In this document: positions 54,760 to 64,000 of the stretch, piece by piece
Layout of the letters: each line of letters opens with the position of its first letter
Position numbering within the stretch: the first letter of the stretch is position 1
NCBI GenBank assembly: GCA_037951105.1
Contig: JBAMJV010002100.1
Span: 62,001-126,000 of the forward strand
DNA from: Echinarachnius parma
Lineage: Eukaryota > Echinodermata > Echinoidea > Clypeasteroida > Echinarachniidae
Direction of reading: 5' to 3'
DNA: 64,000 nt
The notes under the pieces: generated by a model
The model's database searches: none
The model's input: only the letters and a program-made list of their open reading frames with translations
What the model was told of the DNA's origin: nothing
Made by a program: the position numbers and the translations under genes

Positions 54760-55245
54760 TAGAGCTGAGTCAAATCGAATGGCTATTCGATAACCGACCG
54801 TGAAGGTCGGATACCGAATACAATTTTTTTTCCCCCCGGTTAATTTTGTAATCCCCATTCGATAGATTCGATCAGAAACATTGAACATTGAACCCTGCTT
54901 ATCTATTGCTAAAGTTAAAAGTTAAGGTATTTTACATAAATTACAAATAAACAAAACAAATAATAAACCAAAGATAAGAGGATTAATATACAAGTGGTAT
55001 AGTGAGTGCCAAATTTAGAAGAATCTATGATGAGATATCGAAGTATTTCATCTTGACAGCAGTTTGTACACTAACATCACACTGTACTGCCGATTCTAAT
55101 TGAAAAAACGGACAGAATATTTATTTGTAAAAATTATTAAAAGAGATTTTTTTTTTTTTTTTTTCAAATTTCGGATATTCGATATCCGACCGTTTTTACA
55201 CGACTCATATTCGAAATTCAAAATATTCTATTTGACTCAGCACTA
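54760..55245. mobile_element. 486-bp hAT-like MITE with perfect 8-bp TSD and empty site
   Basis: Flanked by CTTAGTAC on both sides (54752-54759, 55246-55253). Unit 2 has a single CTTAGTAC. TIRs TAGAGCTGAGTC and complement of TAGTGCTGAGTC. The interior contains inverted ATTCGATA/TATCGAAT-type motifs. Duplication length and TAG..GCTG ends fit hAT. Confidence 0.85.
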
Positions 55246-55619
55246 CTTAGTACCCATGTTATACATGGGTTATTTTGACATAACAGAATAACAAACATAC
55301 ATGTGTTTCTTTTTTTTTTCAAATTAGCCGAGAATATATTGCATACTTTAGAACTTTGAGACATACATACAAAGAACAGGAAGTTAAAAGCCAACTTGGT
55401 TAAAAAAACAACTTTGCCTATCTTATAATTTGTATTCCTTGGTCCTAAACTAAATCTATTACCCTATTTCTATAAATCACCAATGTTAATGAGAACAGGT
55501 ACCATTCAACAAAAAAATCAATTCAATGACTAAACAAGTATTTAGCACAAGGGATGAGCCACACAACAACGTTAACTGTTTATGAAATCATATTAATTTT
55601 CCCTTTTTCCTCAGCTCAG

Positions 55620-56182
55620 TTAAAGGGATAGTTGAGTTCTGGTAAGGAGAGTACAGTTTTAGTGAAACTGAATTTTAGTAACCAAAACCTGCATCATTAC
55701 ATTACAAACTAATAGTTATAACTAGAAAGGAATTCAAAATTACAAATGACGTAGTAAAGATCATGTTATCATTCAAAAAGAGCCGTTAAAACGTAAGAGG
55801 GCGCTCTCTAAACACTCATCGGTTTCAACTATTTTGAATAAAATATTGTGCATGTGATGCTTTGTTGAAATAGTGATTAGATAGAGAAATAACCAACAAC
55901 TATTTAAATACCTATTTTGTAACTTTTTGAAAAGAGGAAGCATTTTTTTGAATTTTTAACGGCTGGTTCAAAATTCTCTAATAAACCCGGGGCCCCGGGT
56001 TTATTACAAATTGTTATATTTATGGATATTTCAGCCGTTTCTGAACCGATTTTGATCAAACAAAGATGATTTTATTATTTAAATATTATGCTCTTTCAAA
56101 TTTTACACTCAGTTTTTCATTACCTCACACAAAAAAAAAGTAGTCTAGCGCCCTCTCTACCAAAACTCAACTATCCCTTTAA
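55620..56182. mobile_element. TTAA MITE family 1 (copy 5)
   Basis: Complete copy at the junction of the two tandem units; central palindrome AACCCGGGGCCCCGGGTTTA. Confidence 0.85.
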
Positions 56183-56381
56183 AGTTTTCGAGCCCCTTAT
56201 AAACCAAAGGTAGCTCTTCGATTTGCGTTTCGTATTTCAAAAGTTAGAAATCATTATTATCTGAAAATTTGGCATCACATGGAGTTAGCTATGATCTACA
56301 TAATATATCATACACGTCCCACTCCTACCCAATCCCCATTTATACACCGTATATACACGTGGGTAGAGAGTAGCAATTATG

Positions 56382-56663
56382 CACTCTTAAAACGCTGTGT
56401 AAAAATGGTTGTTGAATCTTTTTATACAACTTCAGGTGTAGCATGTTAAGTTGTACAAAGCAGGGTTGTGTAAAGCAGCCATTGTTCAAGCGCTGTTGAA
56501 ACGTGATAGTTTCGACCGCAAAATCACCGCGTCAAAACCTCTTCTCCCTCAACAACAGGGTTGTTGAAATTTATTCTAAACAACTGTTGAAAAAATTAAA
56601 ACAACAGTTGTGTAAAAAATTTCAACAAGTTGTTGAATTTGTCTACACAGCGTTTTAACAGTG
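56382..56663. mobile_element. 282-bp MITE in unit 2, CACTSTTAAAACGCTGTGTA ends
   Basis: Left CACTCTTAAAACGCTGTGTA, right the complement of CACTGTTAAAACGCTGTGTA. The interior holds AACAACTGTTG / CAACAGTTGT palindromes. No convincing duplication at the edges. Absent from unit 1. Confidence 0.65.
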
Positions 56664-57366
56664 TGGCGGATTGTAAAAGAGTATCTATAGTGACATCTAA
56701 AATAACAATGTTTGTTTTAGGTTATCAAACAAAACAGAAACGATACAGTTAGAAAGTCTATTAAAGTCATGATAACTAATAACATTCTACCAAATCTGTG
56801 GTTTGAAATGTGATCCTAATGATTGGCAGCGATTTATGGCGGACATAGCAACGTGTTGTCCCTTTTAAATCATGTTATAATGTGCTCTTCATATCGTTAC
56901 TTTCCATAAAGTATACGTGTACATACAAATTATATAAAAGGGAATAGAGTTTGTAGGTCTAAGGCAATTGGAAACTTAACTTAACTTAGTACCCAGTAAT
57001 ATTTATGGCATTGGTTATTTTGACATAACAAAATAACAAACATACATGTGTTTCTTTTTTTCTTCAAATTAGCCGAGAATATATTGCATACTTTAGAACT
57101 TCGAGACATACATACAAAGAACAGGGAGTTAAAAGCCAACTTGGTTAAAAAAAAAAACTTTGCCTATCTTATAATTTGTATTCCTTGGTCCTAAACTAAA
57201 TCTATTACCCTATTTCTATAAATCACCAATGTTAATGAGAACAGGTACCATTCAACAACAAAAATCAATTCAATGACTAAACAAGTATGTAGCACAAGGG
57301 ATGAGCCAGACAACAACGTTAACTGTTTATGAAATCATATTAATTTTCCCTTTTTCCTCAGATCAG

Positions 57367-57812
57367 TTAAAGGGTACCACCACCCAAAAATAATATTCTT
57401 ATTAAAGAAAGGTAACATCTTTAGTATTCCATTCCATCAACAAGTTCACAAAAATATGTTTCCAGAAAGAAAAAAATATAATTGGAAACGCATCACCATT
57501 CTAAAGCATGCGTTTATGCGGTCTGAATTACGCAGACTGCTATGCGTGCGGTGAATTGCAAAGTGTGCAGAGCGAACGAATCGCCCGGGAATCTATTGTT
57601 TACAAACGTGCGCGTGAATAGCATTGGCGCACTCGCAAATGGTTGGCCCGTATGGAACCAGGAAATAGCAGTGGTTCCGTAAGTGGTGGAAATTAATTGC
57701 TTTGTTTATGAATTGCACAACCCTTTGCAAAATGTTGGGTATCTATTTGATATCACAAAACGGTACCAAAACATATAATAATGTGTTGTTCTTTGCCTGG
57801 TGGTCCCCTTTA
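57367..57812. mobile_element. TTAA MITE family 3 (copy 1)
   Basis: Starts TTAAAGGGTACCACCACCCA and ends TGGTGGTCCCCTTTAA. The interior includes TATTTGATATCACAAAACGG. Occupies the same TTAA position in unit 2 that MITE family 1 occupies at the end of unit 1. Confidence 0.8.
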
Positions 57813-58021
57813 ATCTCAAGCGTTAATTTACTGATAAAGAAATTGGAAACAAACTGCTGAAAGAAGTAATTTTTCAGATGACACAAATATGTTCAAATCG
57901 TACCATGTACAATGGCGAAATATTTTGAGGAATTGAGAATTATGCTGGCGAAGCGTGTAATGGTATAAATATCCTTGGGAACTATAGCCTACATTATAAT
58001 TATGTTGACAATTCATTGTGG

Positions 58022-58773
58022 TTATTGTAACTCGATAAAGTACAGCTTCGTACCGCTAGCCAATGCAAGCATGTGACATGATAGAGACACCAAGTAACAC
58101 CAGCTGTTAGTCAGTGTCAGCTTCAGCTCCTCAAACTGAAAGACTTTCTCGAACTTCAGACCGTCCATCTTGTATTCTGTGATGACCACTTTACCTGCTC
58201 CTTGATTCACACTCGCGATGTAGACCCTGTCTTGGCTATATACTGTACCATAGAGACATTCCCCTTGATCGGCCGTCAGGGAGTCTCCTACCCTCCCACT
58301 CCTGTCATAGGCCGTCGCCTTGCTGGGATTGGTGCCATCACACGTACTGGCAATGATGGCTCCTGACCTGGTTTCAAACGCCTGGAATGGTGGGTCCTTG
58401 GTCGTATAAATACTACACAGCTGGGTATTTATGCTAGGGTCGTAGATCATGATGTGGTTGTCTTTCTTATTAGCAATTATTATTTCATCGTTGTGGTTTG
58501 AAGAAATTCTAGGAACATATTCAACATTCTTTACAATATTCCGTGTGTACATGTGTGAGCCACTATCGGAATAGATTTGTATTAGTGTGTTACTAGCCAC
58601 CACTACCACAGTGTTGCCGGTGTGACTCTGATGGGCAATGTCATGGTAACCGCTAACCAGCTGGAGGTGTTGTGACGTGTTTCCCTTTGTATCCACTTTG
58701 TCTGCAGCAGTAGCATTATAGTAATTAATAATAACATTGTCCTCCGATACTGCTGACATTCCCCATATTCTGC
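58022..58773 (-). CDS. TRIM C-terminal exon (propeller-like)
   Basis: Frame RIWGMSAVSEDNVIINYYNA through TKLYFIELQ stop. Repeated short strands (NTVVVVASNTLIQIYSDSG, DEIIIANKKDNHIMIYDPS, DRVYIASVNQGAGKVVITEY) suggest an NHL/WD-like beta-propeller for substrate binding. The acceptor is either GCAG (exon from 58769) or CGAG (58773). The Met at 58759 is internal, not the gene start. Confidence 0.75.
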
Positions 58774-59677
58774 CTCGTAGGTATATAGATATATAGATAT
58801 AGATAATTTATTGTCACGTTAAAATACAATAACATACAATTTGTTGCCGGACATTAAACAAATGTGTGCAAAAGTCAAAATCAGTAAAACAAATATCACA
58901 ATTATACATAACATACAAATCATCATACAAATCATACAGTACGAATAAATATCACTTACAATTGTTTAGAGGGAGAGAGAGTGAGAGAGAGAGAGAGAGA
59001 GAGAGAAAAAAAGCTCAAGTGACAGAAGTATGTGCATAATTAAACTTAACTCGAGCTCAGTCCCATCCAGGAATCCCCATACTAGGGCACTCATCCCCCT
59101 ATGATCATTCACACACAACACACACGCACGCACACACACACACACACACGCACCCCCACATGCACTCTTCCCCAAACACACCCCTCACCAGCCGACTCAC
59201 ACACCCATACACAAGCACACACACACACTCACGCGCACACACACATGCACACACAAAGATACGCCCCTCATAACCGAACAATCAGCCATGAACAGTGCCC
59301 CAGCATGGGCATTCCCGGATGAGACAATGAGACAACGAATTTCCAAATATGTTCACTATATATAAATTAAATAAAAGAGAGAGGGAGAAAAGCAGAAGAA
59401 AAAGTGAAAAAGAAAAAGCAAGAGAAGAGAGAGAAATATTAAAGAGAGAGGGCGACATATGTAATTAAATCATTTAAAGGCAGTAGAACACATTTGAAAA
59501 TAGCAAGATACACGTAATGAAATATTGAATAGGGATTTAAACTGAATTAAATTGCCCATGAGCAGGGTTGGTGATATATTACCTTTGTTTTATTTCATTT
59601 TTCCTAATCAAAGAGAGACAAATAGAAAGAAAAAAAGAAAGTAAGAAAGATAGAAAGAAACAAAGAAACAAAGAAAC

Positions 59678-59720
<43 letters not shown>

Positions 59721-60569
59721 GTCAGAAAGATAGAAAGAAAAAAAGAAAATAATAAAGAAAATAACAAAGAAAGCAAGAAAGAAAATAAGAAAAAGATGTT
59801 TGATTAGCAACCGCTCGGCGTCTTCTGCTTCCAGCTTCTGAACTGCCGCGTGAACCTCCTGACGGCGCGCCTCTGTGTTCTGAATGTTCTTCTCAAGTTC
59901 CGTCTTCTTGTTTTTGCGTCGTTTGAGAAGACTTTCCACCTTCACCTGCAACTCCCTCTCGAAGTCGTGATGGTTCTTGATTTTGTGGTCACGATGCGCC
60001 ACGATGACACACTTAAAGCAGATGTACACTCGGCACTCTTCACAGAAGAGATCCCTGTTCTCTTGTCTGTGTATAGGGCATCTCTCTGGTTGCTGGGGAA
60101 TGTTGAATTTTCCACTACAGACTTCGGACAGTGACAGAACCTGGTGATCTGCGAATAATAGTTTCATTTCTTGGTGACCACTAAGACAGACATCACATAT
60201 GTATGCATTGCATTCTTTGCAGAATGAAACCGCGTCCCTCTCCTTCGTGCACATTGTGCATTGTATTACTTTAATCTCAAGAGATGCATAGAGTCCTCCG
60301 GTGTTGCTATGGTAATCATCCACTAATCCATTGACCGTCACGTTGGCGGGAAGTCCCTCGACTCGATTCTCCTGGAGCTTCGTGTCACTCCTGCAGTGAG
60401 GACACACCATGTGGTCTCTGTCCAGGTGGGACGAGTCGTACCTCTTGAGACACTTCCTGCAGAAGGTGTGACCACAGGACAGAAGAGTGGCGTCTTCAAA
60501 GACGTCCAGACATAGCGGACAGATCAGACGTCCTGCAGAGCACGGAGTGTCGTCTCCTCCCGTGGCCAT
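58022..60569 (-). CDS. TRIM-family protein (RING, two B-boxes, short coiled coil, propeller-like C-terminus)
   Basis: Probable RING E3 ubiquitin ligase of the TRIM family with a beta-propeller-type C-terminus (TRIM2/3/56/71-like layout). Two coding exons are visible on the minus strand: 59812-60569 and 58022 to about 58769-58773. Joining GAGCG at 59812 to the exon start at 58769 keeps phase and gives about 501 aa. TRIMs of this type are usually longer, and the coiled coil here is short, so a middle exon may be missing or lost. The intron consists of LINE-tail sequence and GAAA, CA and GA microsatellites. Confidence 0.75.
58779..58960 (-). mobile_element. LINE/SINE 3'-end fragment with (TATATC)n tail
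   Basis: On the minus strand the sequence ends ACAATAAATTATCTATATCT and TATATCTATATAC right at the TRIM C-terminal exon acceptor. The body shows no ORF. Confidence 0.5.
58968..59250. repeat. (GA)n and (CA)n microsatellites in the TRIM intron
   Basis: GA-rich run at 58970-59006 and CA/CGCACA-rich array at 59108-59250, separated by short unique DNA. Confidence 0.85.
59610..59800. repeat. (GAAA)n/(CAAAGAAA)n microsatellite in the TRIM intron
   Basis: Imperfect AAAGAAA array. The Phe/Leu-rich extension it adds to the RING/B-box ORF is an artefact of reading into the intron. Confidence 0.9.
59812..60569 (-). CDS. TRIM N-terminal exon: RING, B-box 1, B-box 2, coiled coil
   Basis: Start chosen at MATGGDD (AAAATGG context) rather than the upstream in-frame Met at 60605. 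RING at residues 17-59 (CPLCLDVF, LSCGHTFCRKCLKRY, CPHCR). B-box 1 at about 104-143 (CTMC, CKECNAYICDVC). B-box 2 at about 164-201 (CPIH, CEECRVYICFKC, AHRDH). Coiled coil at about 203-252 with ELQVKVESLLKRRKNKKTE. All zinc ligands are present. The donor GAGCG/GTTGCT is weak. Confidence 0.9.
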
Positions 60570-61026
60570 TTTGGCTTTAAACTCAATCAACAAACATTGA
60601 GTCACAAGCAGTTATTATTCAGTGACTGTGTTCTCTGCAAAGTATCATATATATATGTCTTAGAAAGATTCTATACCGCTTGCCACCGTGCAGTTTTATT
60701 TTATCCGATATGAAACAACTTCTGGTAGTTTTGTCAATTATATTCCTCAACATTGACGGACAGAAGGACTGCACAACATACCATAAACCGCCAATTAAGT
60801 TATGCGATGCAATACATGGATTCCACACAACACACCCCAATGCAGAACAGAACTTCGTTCAGGTTTTATGTGTGTTTGTTCATGAAGCACAAATGGCTGA
60901 GCACCAAGTGGTACTGTCGTCATGAACTTTGAGCTGTTGTGAAGAAAAGGTTAATTTTCCATGGTTTTATCAAACAAAATATTCGTTCTATTGTCACTAA
61001 AGAACGTTATCGCTGAAGGGTGCATG

Positions 61027-61465
61027 TTAAAGGGGACCATCAGGCAAAGGACAACACATTATTATATGTTTTGGTAACGTTTTGTGATATCAAATAGATA
61101 CCCAACATTTTGCAAAGGGTTGTGTAATTCATAAACAAAGCAATTAATTTCCACCACTTACGGAACCACTGCTATTTCCTGGTTCCATACGGGCCAAGCA
61201 TTTGCGAGTGCGCCAATGCTTTCACGCGTACGTCAATATAATCCCGGATGATTCATTCGCTCTGCACAGTGCGCTCTGGCTCTGCAAGCATATAGTCTAC
61301 GCAATTCAGACCGCATGAACGCCTGGTTTAGAATGGTGATGCGTTTCCAATTATATATATTTTTTCTGGAAACATATTTTTGTGAACTTGTTGATGGAAT
61401 GGAATACTAAAGACGTTATACTTTCTTTAATAAGAATATTATTTGTGGGTGGTGGTACCCTTTAA
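61027..61465. mobile_element. TTAA MITE family 3 (copy 2, inverted)
   Basis: Starts TTAAAGGGGACCATCAGGCA and ends GTGGTGGTACCCTTTAA. Inverted relative to 57367-57812, so the two copies bracket the TRIM gene. Confidence 0.8.
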
Positions 61466-61670
61466 ATGTAAACAACCTAGCTGCCCTCCTGAAATAGTGG
61501 TGGGTTTTCCCATCGATATACACTTTTTGCATTGGTGGGTTTTCCCCAATTCGTACCTCATTCAATTAAATTCATTCAATCAAGGTTTGGTATTCATGAT
61601 CCTTTTATATACATATACATGTGTTAATGTTGGTATATATTATGTGTTCTTTTTGTAGTAACTGTCATTT

Positions 61671-61702
61671 TGCCCTGACGAAGATCCTGCTAGGATTGAA
61701 AG
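61671..61702 (+). other. Possible hammerhead-like core (CTGANGA..stem II..GAAA)
   Basis: CTGACGA, then GATCCT/GCT/AGGATT forming a 6-bp stem II (one G-U), then GAAA. The catalytic core order of a type I hammerhead is present, but I see no stem I helix or cleavage triplet upstream. The phrase may be only a conserved repeat segment. Confidence 0.25.
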
Positions 61703-62078
61703 CTATAGGCTGTATACGACTCTCATTTTACCACATTGGCGATTTTTTATTAGACAAGCAGTTTTCAGCAGTATGTATTTTCTTAATCCTTTTATATTGA
61801 CAGCCCGAGCATGGACAAATATAAAGGAGCACATTTTTTTTCTCAGGGGGTTGAGGTTCTTTGCCCGAATATATTATGTTCTTTCCCGAATTTTATCTGA
61901 CAAGCCCCGAAAAAGAAAGTTCTGCGGCCCTTTCATGCATGAAAATTACGTTATGTTTTCCCGAAAATGACATTATTTTGCCCGAATATGAAATAGACTT
62001 GCCTAAATATGACATGGTTATGCCCTAATAATATATGCCACGTTTTAATTACCTGAATAAGACATGTTTACCCGAATA

Positions 62079-62123
62079 CACTGGCGTACTGGTGGGGGGC
62101 TTGGGGGCCGGGGGGCTCTTGCC

Positions 62124-62154
<31 letters not shown>

Positions 62155-62858
62155 AAAAAAAAAAATGTAATCATGGCTTATATCAAATTCGATACCAGTG
62201 ATTAAAAAAAGGGTATTTCTTAAGACAAGATAACTCAGATTTTACTTCATGTCGAGTCAAATTTCCTTCCTAAGTATGCACTAGATTGCATAATGTCACG
62301 GTAAAACATTGCAAAAGCACGTACCTATATACCGTGCACGGACGGATGTACCCACCTATACATCACAGCCTCCCATCACCAGGCCTGCCCATCATCCTTC
62401 CCCCTCTCGGTCGCTACGCTCCCTCGGGAATCGGTATTGTCTACGTCTGGAATACTTTGTTCATGTTATTGTAATATATACATAATGTGACTTTAGATGC
62501 ATTGTTTGAACTGTATATGTCACTTTGCGAATATTATTTTGGGGGTGCATATTTGTTTTTCTTTATGAAACAAATATAACCTCTTTTTCAGGTCGGTAGA
62601 ATCATGATCGCACTAACCCACATTATAGTACTTGTCGTCAAGTCAGAATTTCCCTCCTTTTTAGGGCATCAGATTGCACAGTTTCAAGTCCAAAAATACA
62701 AAAGCTCCCTACCGTGGGAGGGGGGGGGGGGGGGACACCCTCCCCCCGCTCAGTCGCTTCGCTCCTTCGGGCTTGGTCGCTTCGCTCCCTCGCAATTATC
62801 CGGCTGTGATGCGGATTTAGTTTAGTCCCCCAAAAAGTTTTTCCTCATTACGCCACTG
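62079..62858. mobile_element. hAT-like element, 780 bp, CAGTGGCGTA ends
   Basis: Left CACTGGCGTACTGG, right the complement of CAGTGGCGTAATGA. Flanks CCCGAATA and GCCGAATA match 7 of 8. Interior has long poly-C/poly-A at 62124-62165 and two C/G-rich blocks with CGCTTCGCTCC. No transposase. Confidence 0.65.
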
Positions 62859-63034
62859 GCCGAATATTAGGTGCTTTTTATCCGAATATGGCCGTTTTCA
62901 AATGCAGAAACCATTATAAAAAGGGATCGTTTAAGTTTACTATTTATCCCAACAATAAAAAAGAAAAGAAAACAAAGTTTTGACATCAGTCATGTCAGTG
63001 GAATATTAAATGCAATAAAATCATAATCTGATAA

Positions 63035-63643
63035 AGGGGGTATCCCACTGAGAGGCGAACGTTTTGCGAACGTTAGCGAATTATGCAAATTTGGGATTTC
63101 GCCCGAATTCGTTAAAGGTTGCAAAAAGTTCGTTAACGGTTGCAAAAAGTTCGTTAACGGTTGCAAACGGTCACAAAAAAATTCGAAAACGGTTTTAATT
63201 GTCGCAAACAGTTTTTCTTGTCGCAAAGAAATTTTGGACATGTTCAAAATTTCTTTGCGAATTTATTTTTTCGCAAACAGTCGCAAACGTTCGCAAACGG
63301 TCGTTAAACGGTGTCGCTAACGTTCGCTAATGATTCGCTAATGCTAGCGATTACATGACCATAATGGTTCCTCAATGCAATCGACCCACTGAGCGGCGAA
63401 TGTTTTGCGAACGTTTGCGAATTTTGGATTCGCCAACTCTTCTGACAAATGTTGGCAAAAATCAAGGTTGGCAGAGGCAAACCCTGCTTTTCGCTAACAT
63501 TCGCTAAAATGTTGCAAATTGTCGCTAAGTATCGCAAAAAAAGTCGCTAAATGTCGCTAATGGCAGAGGAAAAGTTGGCGAATCCCAAATTCGCTATATT
63601 CGCTAACGTTCGCAAACGTTCGCCTCTCAGTGGGATACCCCCT
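63035..63643. mobile_element. Harbinger-like MITE, 609 bp, TAA duplication
   Basis: TIRs AGGGGGTATCCCACTGAGAG and complement, extending ~38 bp; TAA at 63032-63034 and 63644-63646. The interior is saturated with GTTCGC/GCGAAC-type motifs, plus an internal half-copy of the end (CCCACTGAGCGGCGAA) at 63384. A 3-bp TAA duplication fits PIF-Harbinger. Confidence 0.7.
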
Positions 63644-64000
63644 TAAGAGAGAGAGAGGGGGGGGGGGGTGGGGGGGGGGGAGATAAGAGAGAACGTGAAG
63701 AAGGGGTCGAGTCTCGATCTCTTTGTCAGCTGACAGACTCAACTTGACTTGTCATCAATGATCGCATAAAGCTTATGTACTGTGTGTAACTATCCCCTCT
63801 CATTCGAGTGTTTTATTGCTGTGAGAGTTATTAGCGTTCCACAACAGAAAAGCACTTTGAGAAATAAAACATGAAAATAGGTTAATAGATTCGGTATGAT
63901 ACTAGTCTAGTCTCCAATTAAGCGCCTTGGGATATAATGCCAGCCCTCACACATTGTGTGCACCATTCTCACTCCCGGGAAGAATTCCAAATGGAGTTGG

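Larger units (their letters stand above)
53664..57366. repeat. Tandem duplication, ~1.8-kb units
   Basis: Unit 1 is 53664-55619 and unit 2 is 55620-57366. Both begin with MITE family 1, then share GAGCC..TTATAAACCAAAGGTAGC, CAAATCTGTGGTTTGAAATG, TATTGCATACTTTAGAACTT and GATGAGCCA.ACAACAACGT. Differences are mostly discrete insertions (54468-54629 and 54760-55245 in unit 1; about 56250-56695 in unit 2). Confidence 0.85.

Noticed and set aside
53641-57366. Assembly artefact as explanation for the tandem duplication
   Set aside because: The units differ by several large insertions and scattered substitutions, which a simple assembly repeat would not produce.
60680-60925. Signal-peptide-like ORF MKQLLVVLSIIFLNIDGQKD
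   Set aside because: Short, next to and antisense of the TRIM upstream region, with no splice or homology support.

Overview
This is a eukaryotic, AT-rich, repeat-dense window. Coding exons are small, GC-richer islands with GT-AG introns, and there is no operon structure. The transposon mix (microsatellite-tailed LINEs, a tRNA-derived SINE, TTAA-flanked MITEs, hAT-like MITEs, foldback elements) and the protein matches suggest a marine invertebrate deuterostome, most likely an echinoderm. That placement is inference; no species is assigned.

The central gene is PTCD3 (mitoribosomal small-subunit protein mS39), plus strand. I reconstruct 21 coding exons from 21176 to 49969. All splice phases agree, giving a 2067-nt CDS of 688 codons plus stop, almost exactly the usual family length. 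Its introns hold most of the transposons: a 5'-truncated LINE in intron 5, an antisense 5'-truncated LINE ending about 15 bp before exon 11, a SINE in intron 11, and in intron 12 a near-intact 7.4-kb LINE inserted inside a MITE.

Upstream, in divergent orientation, six coding-like islands on the minus strand (18198 down to 873) look like exons of an unidentified gene. One is split by a 314-bp hAT-like MITE. The 3 kb between the two gene starts carries a 1.39-kb transposon with long TIRs and a perfect 8-bp target duplication.

Downstream of PTCD3 is a transposon-rich interval with a ~1.8-kb tandem duplication (53664-57366). Its two copies differ by clean insertions, so they serve as internal empty-site controls. 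Next is a minus-strand TRIM gene (RING, two B-boxes, short coiled coil, beta-propeller-like C-terminus; 60569 to 58022) between two inverted MITE copies. The right end carries further hAT-like and Harbinger-like elements.

The left 18 kb is mainly MITEs, foldback elements and satellites: a 51-bp dimeric repeat, a GA-rich minisatellite and a 1.2-kb CAT/ATC array. The long ORFs on these arrays are artefacts. I found no tRNA or rRNA genes and no CRISPR array. Stretches not listed (e.g. 10050-11340, 15000-15650, 15900-16490, 46050-46500, 50420-51150, 55300-55600, 59350-59570) show only AT-rich sequence or unclassifiable repeat debris to me.
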